DNA of 52,027 nt from an uncultured Eubacteriales bacterium (GCA_959602365.1 CAUGSS010000018.1:1-52027); one strand, 5' to 3'; shown: positions 7,712 through 16,086, numbered from the stretch's first letter. The notes: a model not told the origin generated them from the letters alone. Program-made: numbers and translations.

Positions 7712-8764
7712 TTACTTGGAGGCGGCGTCCAGGTCGGCGTCGCCGGTGCCGTTGTTCTTCCAGAGCATGTTGTTGCGCAGGTACTCGCCCACGGTCTCCA
7801 TGGGGTGGCGGGCCAGGGCGGCGCGCTTGGAGTTGAAGAAGGTGCGGCCGTTCTTGTTCTCGGCGATCCAGCGGCCGGCGAAGGAGCCGTCCTGGATGTC
7901 GGACAGGACAGCCCGCATGTTGGCCTTGACCTGCTCGTGGTCGATCACCCGGGGACCGGAGACATACTCGCCGTACTCGGCGGTGTCGGAGATGGAGTAG
8001 TTCATGGCAGCCACGCCGCCCTTGTTGATCAGGTCGATGATCAGCTTCATCTCATGGCAGACCTCGAAGTAGGCGTTCTCCGGGGCGTAGCCGGCCTCGC
8101 AGAGCACCTCAAAGCCGCACAGCATCAGGTCCACCACGCCGCCGCAGAGGACGGTCTGCTCGCCGAACAGGTCGGTCTCGGTCTCGATATCCATGGTGGT
8201 CTCCATGATACCGGCCCGGGCGCCGCCGATGCCGGCGATGTAGGCCAGGGCGATGTTCTTGCAGTTGCCGGTGGCGTCCTGCTCCACGGCCACCAGGCAG
8301 GGCACGCCCTGGCCGATGACATACTGGCCGCGGACGGTGTGGCCGGGGCCCTTGGGGGCAGCCATAAACACGTCCACGTCGGCGGGGGGCACGATCTGCT
8401 TGTAGCGGATGTTGAAGCCGTGGGCGAAGGCCAGGGCGTTGCCCGCCTCCAGGTTGGGGGCCACGGACTCCTTATAGATGTCGGCGGCCCGCTCGTCGTT
8501 GACCAGCATCATGACGATGTCGGCCTTTTTCGTGGCCTCGGCCACGGTGTAGACTTCGAAGCCGTCCTTGGTGGCCTTGTCCCAGCTCTTGCCCGGGCGC
8601 AGGCCGATGATGACGTTGCAGCCGGAGTCCCGCAGGTTCATGGCGTGGGCGTGGCCCTGGGAGCCGTAGCCGATGACGGCGATGACCTTGCCGTCCAGAT
8701 AGCTCAGGTCACAGTCCTGGGCGTAGTACATCTTTGCGTTCATTTCATAGCAGCTGTTGTCCAT
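7712..8764 (-). CDS. ilvC: ketol-acid reductoisomerase
   Basis: A 350-residue class I enzyme that isomerises and reduces acetolactate and acetohydroxybutyrate. The nucleotide-binding loop GYGSQGHAHAMNLRDSG is near residues 31-47. The catalytic region includes GPKGPGHTVR, and the C-terminal magnesium site has DLFGEQTVLCGG and EVCHEMKLI. The true start is ATG 8764 (MDNSCYEM), with AAGGAG upstream; the open frame beyond it is only the overlap with ilvN. It follows ilvN by 98 bp in the ilv operon. Confidence 0.97.
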   Translation of the reverse strand: MDNSCYEMNAKMYYAQDCDLSYLDGKVIAVIGYGSQGHAHAMNLRDSGCNVIIGLRPGKSWDKATKDGFEVYTVAEATKKADIVMMLVNDERAADIYKESVAPNLEAGNALAFAHGFNIRYKQIVPPADVDVFMAAPKGPGHTVRGQYVIGQGVPCLVAVEQDATGNCKNIALAYIAGIGGARAGIMETTMDIETETDLFGEQTVLCGGVVDLMLCGFEVLCEAGYAPENAYFEVCHEMKLIIDLINKGGVAAMNYSISDTAEYGEYVSGPRVIDHEQVKANMRAVLSDIQDGSFAGRWIAENKNGRTFFNSKRAALARHPMETVGEYLRNNMLWKNNGTGDADLDAASK

Positions 8765-8862
8765 GATCAAGATCTCCTTTTCTTTGGACTTTACTTTTAT
8801 TTGCGGACCGCTTGCCGCCTGGCGCGGGGGAGCGGCCTGTCTGATGGGGGTGGGGCGGAAAC

Positions 8863-9417
8863 TCAGAGCAGGTTTTTGCCGTAGTCGAACTCGCCCTTCT
8901 CCTTGGTGTCCTCGTCCAGGGTGTACTGCCCCCGTTCCAGGGCCACCATGCCGGTGCGGGCCAGCTCCAGGATGCCGAACTCCTGCAGCAGATTCTGGAT
9001 GGCCATGGCCTTGCTCTCGTCGCCGATCAGGGCGATGGTCAGGGATTCCTTGGCCACGTCGATGATGGAGGCCCGGAAGATGTTGGCGATCTGGATGACC
9101 TCGTTGCGCACATCCCGGGAGGCGGCGGACACCTTGATGAGCACCAGTTCCCGGCGGATGGAGTGGCTGGGGGTCAGCTCTTTGACCGAGTGGACCGGGA
9201 AGAGCTTGCGCAGCTGGTTGCACAGCTGGAGGGCCTGGCCGTCGTCGGCCATGACCTCAATGGTGATGCGGGACACATCCGGCTCGTCGGTGGTGCCCAC
9301 GGCCAGGGACTCGATGTTGTAGCCCTTCCGGGTGAACAGGCGGGAGACCTGGCTGAGTACGCCGGCCTCGTTGTCCACCAGCACCGAGAGGGTGTGACGG
9401 GTGATGGCTTCGCTCAT
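8863..9417 (-). CDS. ilvN: acetolactate synthase small (regulatory) subunit
   Basis: A 184-residue regulatory subunit. An N-terminal ACT domain (HTLSVLVDNEAGVLSQVSRL, about 8-75) binds valine for feedback inhibition, and a C-terminal domain contacts the catalytic subunit. It starts at 9417 with AAGGAGGG. It lies 13 bp behind ilvB and before ilvC. The length is normal for IlvH/IlvN proteins. Confidence 0.95.
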   Translation of the reverse strand: MSEAITRHTLSVLVDNEAGVLSQVSRLFTRKGYNIESLAVGTTDEPDVSRITIEVMADDGQALQLCNQLRKLFPVHSVKELTPSHSIRRELVLIKVSAASRDVRNEVIQIANIFRASIIDVAKESLTIALIGDESKAMAIQNLLQEFGILELARTGMVALERGQYTLDEDTKEKGEFDYGKNLL

Positions 9418-9430
9418 TCTTCAGCCCTCC

Positions 9431-11143
9431 TTAATCCAGCAGGAATTTGGTGGCGGGGTCGCCGCCGTTGACCATGGGGTGCACCTTGGCGTCCTTGTCG
9501 ATGACGCAGTCAATGACCGCCGCCTTGCCCGAGTCCAGGGCGGCCTGGAAGGCCCGCTCAAACTCGTCCTGGTTGGTGGCCCGGTATCCGGCGATGCCGT
9601 AGGCCTCTGCCAGCTTGACGAAGTCGGGGCCCCGGTCCAGGTCGGTCTGGGAGTAGCGCTTGTCGTAGATCAGGGTCTGCCACTGGCGGACCATGCCCAG
9701 GGTGCGGTTGTCAAAGATGCAGATGATAACCGGCAGATTGTAGTGCTCCACGGTGGCCAGCTCGTGGCAGTTCATGCGGAAGCAGCCGTCGCCGGTCATC
9801 AGCACCACCGGGTAGTCGGGACAGCCCAGAGCGGCGCCCATGGCGGCCCCCAGGCCAAAGCCCATGGTGCCCAGGCCGCCGGAGGTCAGCAGCTGGCCGG
9901 GGCGGTTGAAGTGGTAGTACTGGGCGGCCCACATCTGATGCTGGCCCACGTCGGTGGCGATGATGGCCTGGGCGTCGGTCAGCTTGGTGACGGACTCGAT
10001 GATCTCGTTGGGGGCCAGCACCTTGGGGTCGTGGGGGAGCACCGGCTCCTTCATGCTCAGCACATAGTTGTTCCACTCGGGATAGTCGTGGCGGGGCAGC
10101 TTTTTGTTCAGCAGCTCCAGCACCCGGCGGGCGTCGCCGATGATATGGTGATAGGTCTGCACATTTTTGTCGATCTCGGAGCGGTCGATATCGATATGGA
10201 CAATTTTGGCCTGCTTGGCAAAGGTCTTGGGGCTGGTGGCCACCCGGTCGGAGAACCGGCAGCCGATGGCGATCAGCAGGTCGCACTTGGAGGAGGCGAT
10301 GTTGGAGGCGTGGTTGCCGTGCATGCCGATCATGCCGGTGAACAGCGGGTCGTTGCCCGGGCAGGCGCCGCCGCCCATAATGGTGGAGGCCACCGGGCAG
10401 TGGAGGGTGTTGTAGAACTTGCGGAACTCGGGCACCGCCCCCTTGGAGCGAATGACGCCGCCGCCCACCAGGATCAGCGGGCGCTGGGCCTCCTCGATGA
10501 GCTCCAGCAGCTTGTCCAGGTCGGCCAGATCCGGGTCCGGGGTGCGCAGCTCGTGCTCGGTGCGGTGCAGCAGGTTGGCGATCCGGCCGTGCTTGTGGTG
10601 CTCGCTGAGGGGCAGGGGCTCATAGTCGGTGTAGGTGGAGGTGACATTTTTGAGAATGTCGATGTGCACCGGGCCGGGGCGGCCGGAGCGGGCGATGGCG
10701 AAGGCCTCCCGCACCACGTCGGCCAGCTTGTCGGCGTCCTTGACCAGGAAGTTGCACTTGGTGATGGGCATGGTGATGCCGGTGATGTCCACCTCCTGGA
10801 AGGAGTCCTTGCCGATCAGGTTCTCGCCCACATTGCAGGTGATGAACACCACGGGGGAGGAGTCCAGATAGGCGGTGGCAATGCCGGTGACCAGGTTGGT
10901 GGCGCCGGGGCCGGAGGTGGCGAAGCAGACCCCCACCTTTCCCGTCGCCCGGGCGTAGCCGTCGGCGGCGTGAGAGGCGCCCTGTTCATGAGCGGTCAGG
11001 ATGTGCCGGATCTTTTGACCATAGCCGTGGAGCTCGAACTCGTCATAGATGTTCAGAATGGTGCCGCCGGGGTAGCCGAAGACAGTGTCAACGCCCTGCT
11101 CCAGCAGGCATTCCATCAGAACTTGGGATGCGGTCATTCTCAT
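9431..11143 (-). CDS. ilvB: acetolactate synthase large subunit
   Basis: A 570-residue thiamine-diphosphate enzyme making acetolactate or acetohydroxybutyrate from pyruvate and a second keto acid. The N-terminal cofactor Glu lies in the VFGYPGGTILNIYDEF region, with HEQGASHAADGYARATGKVG and SGPGATNLVTGIATA after it. The C-terminal ThDP motif GDGCFRMNCHELATV is near residue 440. First gene of the ilvB-ilvN-ilvC operon behind a T-box leader. It starts at ATG 11143 with AAGGAGG upstream. Confidence 0.97.
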   Translation of the reverse strand: MRMTASQVLMECLLEQGVDTVFGYPGGTILNIYDEFELHGYGQKIRHILTAHEQGASHAADGYARATGKVGVCFATSGPGATNLVTGIATAYLDSSPVVFITCNVGENLIGKDSFQEVDITGITMPITKCNFLVKDADKLADVVREAFAIARSGRPGPVHIDILKNVTSTYTDYEPLPLSEHHKHGRIANLLHRTEHELRTPDPDLADLDKLLELIEEAQRPLILVGGGVIRSKGAVPEFRKFYNTLHCPVASTIMGGGACPGNDPLFTGMIGMHGNHASNIASSKCDLLIAIGCRFSDRVATSPKTFAKQAKIVHIDIDRSEIDKNVQTYHHIIGDARRVLELLNKKLPRHDYPEWNNYVLSMKEPVLPHDPKVLAPNEIIESVTKLTDAQAIIATDVGQHQMWAAQYYHFNRPGQLLTSGGLGTMGFGLGAAMGAALGCPDYPVVLMTGDGCFRMNCHELATVEHYNLPVIICIFDNRTLGMVRQWQTLIYDKRYSQTDLDRGPDFVKLAEAYGIAGYRATNQDEFERAFQAALDSGKAAVIDCVIDKDAKVHPMVNGGDPATKFLLD

Positions 11144-11190
11144 GGGATGATTTCCTCCTTTGGAAATGTGTTTTAGACGGCAGCGTATAA

Positions 11191-11456
11191 AAAATGCTCC
11201 GTCCAGTCAATAGGACGAAGCAGAAAACTCCGTGGTACCACCTAAATTCGCACCCCCCTGAGCTCCAGACAGATGCGCACTCGTTTCCCCGGTAACGTGG
11301 GGCGATTCCGTCCCCCCCTAGCGGGCGGTTGCCGTTCAAGGGGGCAGCTCCCGGGTGACGTTCGGGCAGGTAATCCGATAGGCGCTCGCAGCGGCCGCGC
11401 CCTCTCTGAATCAGATTTACAGCCTTACTCTTCCGATCATCGCTTTTGGTTGTATG
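11191..11456 (-). ncRNA. T-box leader of the ilv operon
   Basis: The T-box sequence AGGTGGTACCACGGAG reads leftwards at 11243-11228. It is followed by a terminator stem (11213-11221 with 11196-11204) and a run of T. Upstream the leader has GGAAGAGTAA and CAGAGAGGG segments like stem I (AGTA and AG-bulge motifs). A T-box senses uncharged tRNA; before ilv genes a branched-chain tRNA is expected. I could not assign the specifier codon with confidence. Confidence 0.9.
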
Positions 11457-11462
11457 TCCTTA

Positions 11463-11491
11463 ATCATAACGGCATTCCCGGGGTTTGTCAA
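11463..11491 (-). promoter_or_regulatory. sigma-A promoter of the T-box/ilv operon
   Basis: Leftward TTGACA (11491-11486), 17-bp spacer, TATGAT (11468-11463). A consensus match placed directly before the T-box leader. Confidence 0.85.
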
Positions 11492-11630
11492 TATCCATCC
11501 GGAGAAAATTTTTGTGCTTTAAAGTGCTGTTTTTATTGAACTTTTTGCCATCTGCTCCGGCGGGAACGGAAAGCGAAGGCCAGGTTGGGCGCTTTCCGCA
11601 GAAAAGCGCAAAAAAATTTACGATTACCCC

Positions 11631-11659
11631 TTTACAAACGGCGTCCGCTCTGCTATACT
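11631..11659 (+). promoter_or_regulatory. sigma-A promoter of the rubrerythrin gene
   Basis: TTTACA at 11631-11636, 17-bp spacer, TATACT at 11654-11659. The Fur/PerR-type palindrome begins nine bases downstream of the -10 box. Confidence 0.8.
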
Positions 11660-11667
11660 CTCATTAG

Positions 11668-11682
11668 TGAGAATCATTCTCA
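11668..11682 (+). promoter_or_regulatory. Fur/PerR-type operator
   Basis: TGAGAATCATTCTCA, a perfect 7-1-7 palindrome of the Fur/PerR box class, at the transcription start of the rubrerythrin gene. With this target, peroxide sensing by PerR is the likelier reading, but Fur cannot be excluded. Confidence 0.82.
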
Positions 11683-11746
11683 ATTATTTAACTATCTCAC
11701 ACCGTTTATTTTTCATCATCTGTATTGAACAGGAGGAAACGATTTT

Positions 11747-12274
11747 ATGAAGTACGTATGTCCCGTCTGTGGTTATGTCAGCGAAGAGCCCATTGAGAAG
11801 TGCCCCATCTGCGGCGCGGCCATGAAGGCCGACACCGGCGATAACACCGTCTATGCCGCCGAGCATGTGCTGGGTGTGGCCAAGGATGCCCCTGAGGATA
11901 TCATTGCCGGCCTGCGGGAGAATTTCCAGGGCGAGTGCTCTGAGGTGGGCATGTATCTGGCCATGGCCCGTGTGGCCCACCGGGAGGGCTATCCTGAGAT
12001 CGGCCTGTACTGGGAGAAGGCCGCCTATGAGGAGGCCGAGCACGCCGCCAAGTTTGCCGAGCTGCTGGGCGAGGTGCTGAGCGACTCCACCAAGGCCAAC
12101 CTGGAGGCCCGTGTGGCCGCCGAGTTCGGCGCCACCCAGGGCAAGGTGGATCTGGCCAAGCGCGCCAAGGAGCTGGGCCTGGACGCCATCCATGACACCG
12201 TCCACGAGATGGCCCGCGACGAGGCCCGTCACGGCAAGGCGCTGAAGGGCCTGCTGGACCGTTATTTCGGCTAA
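11747..12274 (+). CDS. reverse rubrerythrin (NADH peroxidase type)
   Basis: A 175-residue di-iron peroxidase that reduces hydrogen peroxide in anaerobes. The rubredoxin [FeCys4] domain is at the N-terminus (Cys5, Cys8, Cys19, Cys22) and the four-helix di-iron domain follows, so this is the reverse order. Iron ligands lie in ENFQGECSE, EEAEHAAKF and DEARHGKAL. AGGAGG precedes ATG 11747. A Fur/PerR-type palindrome overlaps the promoter. Its last 15 codons and terminator are repeated downstream at 12447. Confidence 0.95.
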   Translation: MKYVCPVCGYVSEEPIEKCPICGAAMKADTGDNTVYAAEHVLGVAKDAPEDIIAGLRENFQGECSEVGMYLAMARVAHREGYPEIGLYWEKAAYEEAEHAAKFAELLGEVLSDSTKANLEARVAAEFGATQGKVDLAKRAKELGLDAIHDTVHEMARDEARHGKALKGLLDRYFG

Positions 12275-12336
12275 GATATTTCTGAAAAGGCGCGGCATTG
12301 CCGCGCCTTTTTGATTGGACTTTCCCGTGACGGGCC
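12224..12336 (+). repeat. 113-bp direct repeat, copy 1 (rubrerythrin 3' end plus terminator)
   Basis: Covers the last 15 codons of the rubrerythrin gene, its stop, its terminator (GGCGCGGC/GCCGCGCC plus TTTTT) and 20 bp beyond. It begins with GCCCGTCACGG and ends with CCGTGACGGGCC, an inverted pair. It is repeated without gaps 223 bp downstream with about three mismatches. Confidence 0.93.
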
Positions 12337-12343
12337 TCGTCTC

Positions 12344-12442
12344 CAAGTGTTTTGCCGCAGGCAAAACCTTGAACCCGGGGGAATTCAATTTCCCCGGGTC
12401 GGTGAAAAGAAAGGGGAACCCCGCAAAACGTGTTTTGCGGGG
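12344..12442 (+). repeat. three-hairpin spacer between the direct repeats
   Basis: Three palindromes in a row: GTTTTGCC/GGCAAAAC (12349-12367), ACCCGGGG/CCCCGGGT (12373-12399) and CCCCGCAAAAC/GTTTTGCGGGG (12419-12442). No credible gene. Together with the flanking repeats it looks like an intergenic palindromic repeat element. Confidence 0.75.
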
Positions 12443-12446
12443 AAGT

Positions 12447-12559
12447 GCCCGTCACGGCAAGGCGCTGAAGGGCCTGCTGGACCGTTATTTCGGCTGAGAT
12501 GTTTCTGAAAAGGCGCGGCAATGCCGCGCCTTTTTGATTGGACTTTCCCGTGACGGGCC
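12447..12559 (+). repeat. 113-bp direct repeat, copy 2
   Basis: Second copy of 12224-12336. It carries the codons for RHGKALKGLLDRYFG, ending TGA instead of TAA, and the same terminator. There is no gene body in front of it, so the coding part is a dead fragment; the terminator may still serve the convergent permease gene at 12585. Confidence 0.93.
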
Positions 12560-12584
12560 CCGGTCTCTTTTGCGGAGAGGTGTT

Positions 12585-14156
12585 TTAGGTCCGCAGCCGA
12601 AAGGACTTGGGAGCAAAGCGGTAGACCAGTACGCAGGCCACCAGGCAGTAGAGGGCGCAGAAGACGATGCAGCCCACCCCGAAGAGCAGCAGGGGCATGC
12701 GCACCTGCAGCAGCACCCAGCACACCGCATAGGTGACCACCATGATGATGCGGTAGGTGCCGCTTTTCATCTCGGTGCCGGCGGTGTAGGGCTGGAGCAG
12801 ATAGTAGATGGTCAGGTAATGGACGGAGAAGAATAGGCTCATCGCCAGAATGGACACCACCAGTACTGCGTAGTCCACCGGGCTGGCCGTTCCGCCGGAG
12901 GCCCAGAGGATCAGCGCCAGCCCCACTCCGATCACCGACGCAGGCACCGCATTGATCTTCATGATCTCCCGCAGCCGGATCTGAAACAGCCGGAGCACAA
13001 ATTTGGGCTGTTTATAAAACGAGTAGGTCAGCAGGCTGTGATCGCAGTTCATGAACAGGGCCCGGGTGAAACCGGTACCCCGGTTGATGGCGTACATGAT
13101 AAAGGCAAAGTAAGGCAGGCAGGTCAGGATGACCTCGTTGGCCGCGGGTTTGGCCGCCGGCTCCAGGTAGAGGGCCAGAAGCGCCCCCAGCACCAGAAAG
13201 GCGCACACCCCGGTGATCTTGAGCGCGGCGCTCCAGAGAATCTTTTTGTGACGCTTGATGAACAGCTCATTCAAAAACTCAAAGCCCTTCCGGCGGCTGG
13301 TGATGGCGGTGTCGGCGGATATGAGCTTTTCTGTGGACTGCTTGGCCGATTGCTTCAATGTATCCATCTGATGGAGCATCTTGCTGAGCAGTTCCTGGTT
13401 GACGGCGCGGTAGCTCTGGAAGGAGAGCACCTTGCGCAGGCCTGCGAGGCCGGGGAGGATGGCGGCGGCCATTAGGGCTGCGGAAGCCGGTATCGGCAGG
13501 GTGATTCCAGCCGCCGGCAGGCCGTAGGCCAGGGCCAGCAGCACCGCGGTGACGCCCCAGCCCAGTTTGCCCAGCTTGTTTTCATTGAAGGCGTTCCCCC
13601 GGCGCTCATAGTCCCACAGGTTGAAGCCCGCCACAGCCAGCTTCATCCCCGCTACGGAGAAGGGCAGCAGCAGGCAGATCCAGAGCGGCACCAGGCACAG
13701 CGTGCCGAACACCAGGGAGCAGGGCAGAAAGCCCACAATGACCTTGATGAGAGCATAGCCATAGTTGACCAGCGTGTAAGACCGGGCGTTCATCCGCATC
13801 AGAATGATGGCATAATACTTGTCCCGGGTGGGATTGAACAGGTGGGTGTTGGCAAAGGCGCCGATGATGCTCAGAAAGAGCAGGGCGTGGAGGAAAAAAC
13901 GGTCCGCCGGCACCTGCTCATAGAGCAGGCTGGCGCCGAAGATCATCAGCAGAAAATAGAGCAGCTTTCCCCCAAATACAGAGATGATTTCCCAGAGGAT
14001 GGAGATTACATTGGCGAACACCTTCAGCCCTCTGACCTGATACAGCCGCTCGGGCAGCAGGCGCTTGAGCAGCGGGATCTGTTTGAGGGAGTACAGGATG
14101 CTGTTGACCCGGTAGGTGTTCTTCAGGGCAAAGGAGAGCCGGAGCGTCTTATTCAT
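12585..14156 (-). CDS. ABC exporter permease, polytopic membrane protein
   Basis: A 523-residue protein with about ten to twelve hydrophobic segments (for example LLYFLLMIFGASLLY near 80 and ALLALYLEPAA near 330). It starts MNKTLRLSFALKNTYRVNSI. The ATG at 14156 overlaps the stop of the ATPase gene by eight bases, so the pair is translationally coupled and forms one transporter. The substrate is unknown. Such ATPase-permease pairs usually export peptides, lipids or drugs. It ends near the repeated terminator at 12559. Confidence 0.8.
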   Translation of the reverse strand: MNKTLRLSFALKNTYRVNSILYSLKQIPLLKRLLPERLYQVRGLKVFANVISILWEIISVFGGKLLYFLLMIFGASLLYEQVPADRFFLHALLFLSIIGAFANTHLFNPTRDKYYAIILMRMNARSYTLVNYGYALIKVIVGFLPCSLVFGTLCLVPLWICLLLPFSVAGMKLAVAGFNLWDYERRGNAFNENKLGKLGWGVTAVLLALAYGLPAAGITLPIPASAALMAAAILPGLAGLRKVLSFQSYRAVNQELLSKMLHQMDTLKQSAKQSTEKLISADTAITSRRKGFEFLNELFIKRHKKILWSAALKITGVCAFLVLGALLALYLEPAAKPAANEVILTCLPYFAFIMYAINRGTGFTRALFMNCDHSLLTYSFYKQPKFVLRLFQIRLREIMKINAVPASVIGVGLALILWASGGTASPVDYAVLVVSILAMSLFFSVHYLTIYYLLQPYTAGTEMKSGTYRIIMVVTYAVCWVLLQVRMPLLLFGVGCIVFCALYCLVACVLVYRFAPKSFRLRT

Positions 14157-14856
14157 AGGTCTCCTCCCGCAGTGCCGCGATGATCTTCTCCTTGAAGTCA
14201 TGGTTGTCCAGATTGGACTTCTCCACCACCTCCAGCTCCCCGTGGCTGAGCAGCACGATCTCGTCGCACAGGTCCAGGGCCAGGTCCAGGATATGGGTGG
14301 AGAAGATGGTAATTCTGCCCTCCTTGAGGGAGCGGAGCAGCTGCTTCATCTCCTCTGCCACCACCACGTCCAGAGAGGTCAGGGGTTCGTCCAGCAGCAG
14401 GATGTTGGGCTGGGCGATGATGTTGATGAGCATCTGCATCTTGTTCTTCATGCCGTGGGAGTAGTCCTTCAGCAGCTTGTCCCGGTCCTCCGGGGCAATG
14501 CTCATAGCGTCGAAGTAGTCGTCGATGCTCCTGGGGGAGTGGATGGAACCGGCGTTGATATCCATGAAGAATTTTAAGAACTCCCGTCCGGTGAGAAACT
14601 CCGGCACCGTGGGGGTGGAGAGCACATAGCCCATGTCCTCCGCCGCCACCGCCCGGCGCGCGCCGTTGTCCTCCAGGTAAAAGCTGCCGCCGTCGGCGTT
14701 GATATCCCGATTGAGGCAGTTGAACAAGGTGGTTTTACCGGCGCCGTTGCGCCCCAGCAGGCCGTAGATCCGGCCCGACTCAAAGGAAAAGTCGATGTCC
14801 CGCAGCACTTCCTTGGGCCCGAAGGCCTTGGAGAGGTGTTCAATGACGAATTTCAT
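14149..14856 (-). CDS. ABC transporter ATP-binding protein
   Basis: A 235-residue nucleotide-binding subunit. Walker A is GRNGAGKTT (about 35-43), the signature-region variant is KDYSHGMKNKMQML (about 132-145), and Walker B is ILLLDEPLTSLD with the H-loop FSTHIL. AGGAGG lies eight bases before ATG 14856; the frame continues upstream without a ribosome site. Coupled to the permease at 12585. A consensus promoter with a palindromic operator is directly upstream. Confidence 0.92.
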   Translation of the reverse strand: MKFVIEHLSKAFGPKEVLRDIDFSFESGRIYGLLGRNGAGKTTLFNCLNRDINADGGSFYLEDNGARRAVAAEDMGYVLSTPTVPEFLTGREFLKFFMDINAGSIHSPRSIDDYFDAMSIAPEDRDKLLKDYSHGMKNKMQMLINIIAQPNILLLDEPLTSLDVVVAEEMKQLLRSLKEGRITIFSTHILDLALDLCDEIVLLSHGELEVVEKSNLDNHDFKEKIIAALREETYE

Positions 14857-14934
14857 ACCAATCTCCTCCTGTCTGTTGCCTGAACCCTGTTCAGACAGAG
14901 TGATCTCATCCTCGCTTTGTTTTTTTTGAAAAAT

Positions 14935-14950
14935 GGAAAGTGAACTTTCC
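14935..14950 (-). promoter_or_regulatory. palindromic operator of the ABC exporter operon
   Basis: GGAAAGTGAACTTTCC, two perfect 7-bp arms around GA, directly downstream of the leftward -10 box. A further half-site ACTTTCCGT lies upstream of the -35 at about 14990. The form fits a TetR- or GntR-type repressor, which I do not see next to the operon. Confidence 0.75.
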
Positions 14951-14956
14951 GTCTGC

Positions 14957-14985
14957 ATTATAAGCCGCCGGGGATAAAATGTCAA
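14957..14985 (-). promoter_or_regulatory. sigma-A promoter of the ABC exporter operon
   Basis: Leftward TTGACA (14985-14980), 17-bp spacer, TATAAT (14962-14957). Full consensus. Confidence 0.88.
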
Positions 14986-15079
14986 GCACACTTTCCGTTT
15001 TGGAGAAAAAAGCCGGCATCTCACCAGGGGCGCTCCGGAAGGCGCTGAAAAGGGGCCGTTTGGCGCCTCCGCCCCGGGC

Positions 15080-15505
15080 TCATTCCTCCAGGGAGCCCAC
15101 TTCCTCCTGCTGCTGCTTTCTGGGCTTGATGCGCAGCTTGTAGTGCCGCACCAGCAGCCGGGTGCCATACAGCAGGGCCACGGCCAGGACAGACAACAGA
15201 ATATCCACGGCGGAGTTATTGCCCAGGATCATATGCCGGGCCACCAGAAACACCAGCACCTCAATGACGTTCTCGGCGCTGGGCTTGCACAGCATTTTGA
15301 TGAACTCCACACCGACGATGAAGCTGAACATGTCCTCCAGGAACACCAGGAAAGGGGCGGGGTCCGGGGAGCTGAACAGCAGCTCCACCCCCATGGGGAT
15401 ATACAGGATGACGGAGATCAGCAGCCCCAGGCCCACGGCCAGGGCAATACACAGCTCGATGATGTCACAGGCTTTTTGGAAGGCTTTTCGGATTTTTTCC
15501 TGCAT
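15080..15505 (-). CDS. PsiE-family membrane protein
   Basis: A 141-residue protein with four hydrophobic helices. The pattern EFIKMLCKPSAENVIEVLVF followed by ARHMILG is the conserved core of the phosphate-starvation-inducible PsiE family, whose biochemical role is not settled. The start at 15505 has AGGAGG eight bases upstream. The charged tail (RIKPRKQQQEEVGSLEE) is cytoplasmic by composition. It may be transcribed from the leftward promoter next to the XRE operators at about 15800. Confidence 0.8.
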   Translation of the reverse strand: MQEKIRKAFQKACDIIELCIALAVGLGLLISVILYIPMGVELLFSSPDPAPFLVFLEDMFSFIVGVEFIKMLCKPSAENVIEVLVFLVARHMILGNNSAVDILLSVLAVALLYGTRLLVRHYKLRIKPRKQQQEEVGSLEE

Positions 15506-15773
15506 GCAGAGCACCTCCTCGGGTTGTTCTGCCCTGATTTTACCCTGAAGGCCTGTGCCCCGTCAACCGGTATTGCTGCCGGGATTCCCCTTGTCCCAAC
15601 CGGTTCCATAGAAAAAATCGTTCCCTTTTATTTTGTACACCAGCCAGAGCGGCCAGGAGGCCGCCGGGCCGGTGGGCAGAGGCCGGAATCAGCCGCACCG
15701 GAAGCGTCTCCCGCCCCTGGGCGGTGGCCGTCGGCGGGTTTCCCGCGGGCCGGCCGCCTCCCGCTTTTTCTGG

Positions 15774-15795
15774 ATTGCACCTATATAGGAGCAAT
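15774..15795. promoter_or_regulatory. XRE-type operator 1
   Basis: ATTGCACC, TATAT, AGGAGCAAT: a 22-bp palindrome with one mismatch. The same half-site recurs 55 bp downstream, next to the XRE gene. Confidence 0.75.
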
Positions 15796-15828
15796 CATAC
15801 CAGATTTATTTCATAAAATCAACACAAA

Positions 15829-15847
15829 ATTGCACCAGTATAGGTGC
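15829..15847. promoter_or_regulatory. XRE-type operator 2
   Basis: ATTGCACCAGTATAGGTGC, the same half-sites as operator 1, just before the ribosome site of the XRE gene. Suggests self-repression, with both sites bound across the divergent promoter. Confidence 0.75.
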
Positions 15848-15861
15848 GGGGAGTGTTGACG

Positions 15862-16086
15862 ATGAACGCGGACTATGAGAGGGCGCTGGGGCAGAATATC
15901 CGCCGGCTCCGCATGGAACGGCGCCTGTCCCAGGAGCAGGTGTCGGCCCAGCTGCAGGTGCGGGGGTGTGATGTGACCCGCAGCGCGCTGGCGAAGATAG
16001 AGGTGGGTCAGCGCCACATCTATCCGGATGAGCTCAAGGCCCTTCGGGATATTTTTCACGTCCCCTATGAGGCCCTGTTTGTCTGA
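15862..16086 (+). CDS. small XRE-family transcriptional regulator
   Basis: A 74-residue protein that is almost only a Cro/C1 helix-turn-helix. ALGQNIRRLRMERRLSQEQV is helix 1-2 and RSALAKIEVGQRHIYPDELKAL the recognition region and helix 4-5. It starts at ATG 15862 behind GGGGAG. Two related palindromes lie directly upstream and are its likely operators. A 38-bp perfect palindrome closes the gene. The regulated genes may include psiE on the divergent side. Confidence 0.88.
   Translation: MNADYERALGQNIRRLRMERRLSQEQVSAQLQVRGCDVTRSALAKIEVGQRHIYPDELKALRDIFHVPYEALFV

Larger units (their letters stand above)
15506..15861. other. PsiE-XRE intergenic region
   Basis: 356 bp. The part nearest psiE is GC-rich and I see no gene in it. 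The AT-rich part (15774-15860) holds two related palindromes and a leftward promoter TTGATT-N17-TATGAT at about 15820-15790, overlapping the first palindrome. Confidence 0.6.

Noticed and set aside
12344..12442. Row of palindromes as a CRISPR array
   Set aside because: The three hairpins differ from each other and there are no equal-length spacers or cas genes.
12315..12497. 60-codon ORF ending in RHGKALKGLLDRYFG
   Set aside because: Its C-terminus is only the copied rubrerythrin tail and the rest runs through hairpins; it has no ribosome site.
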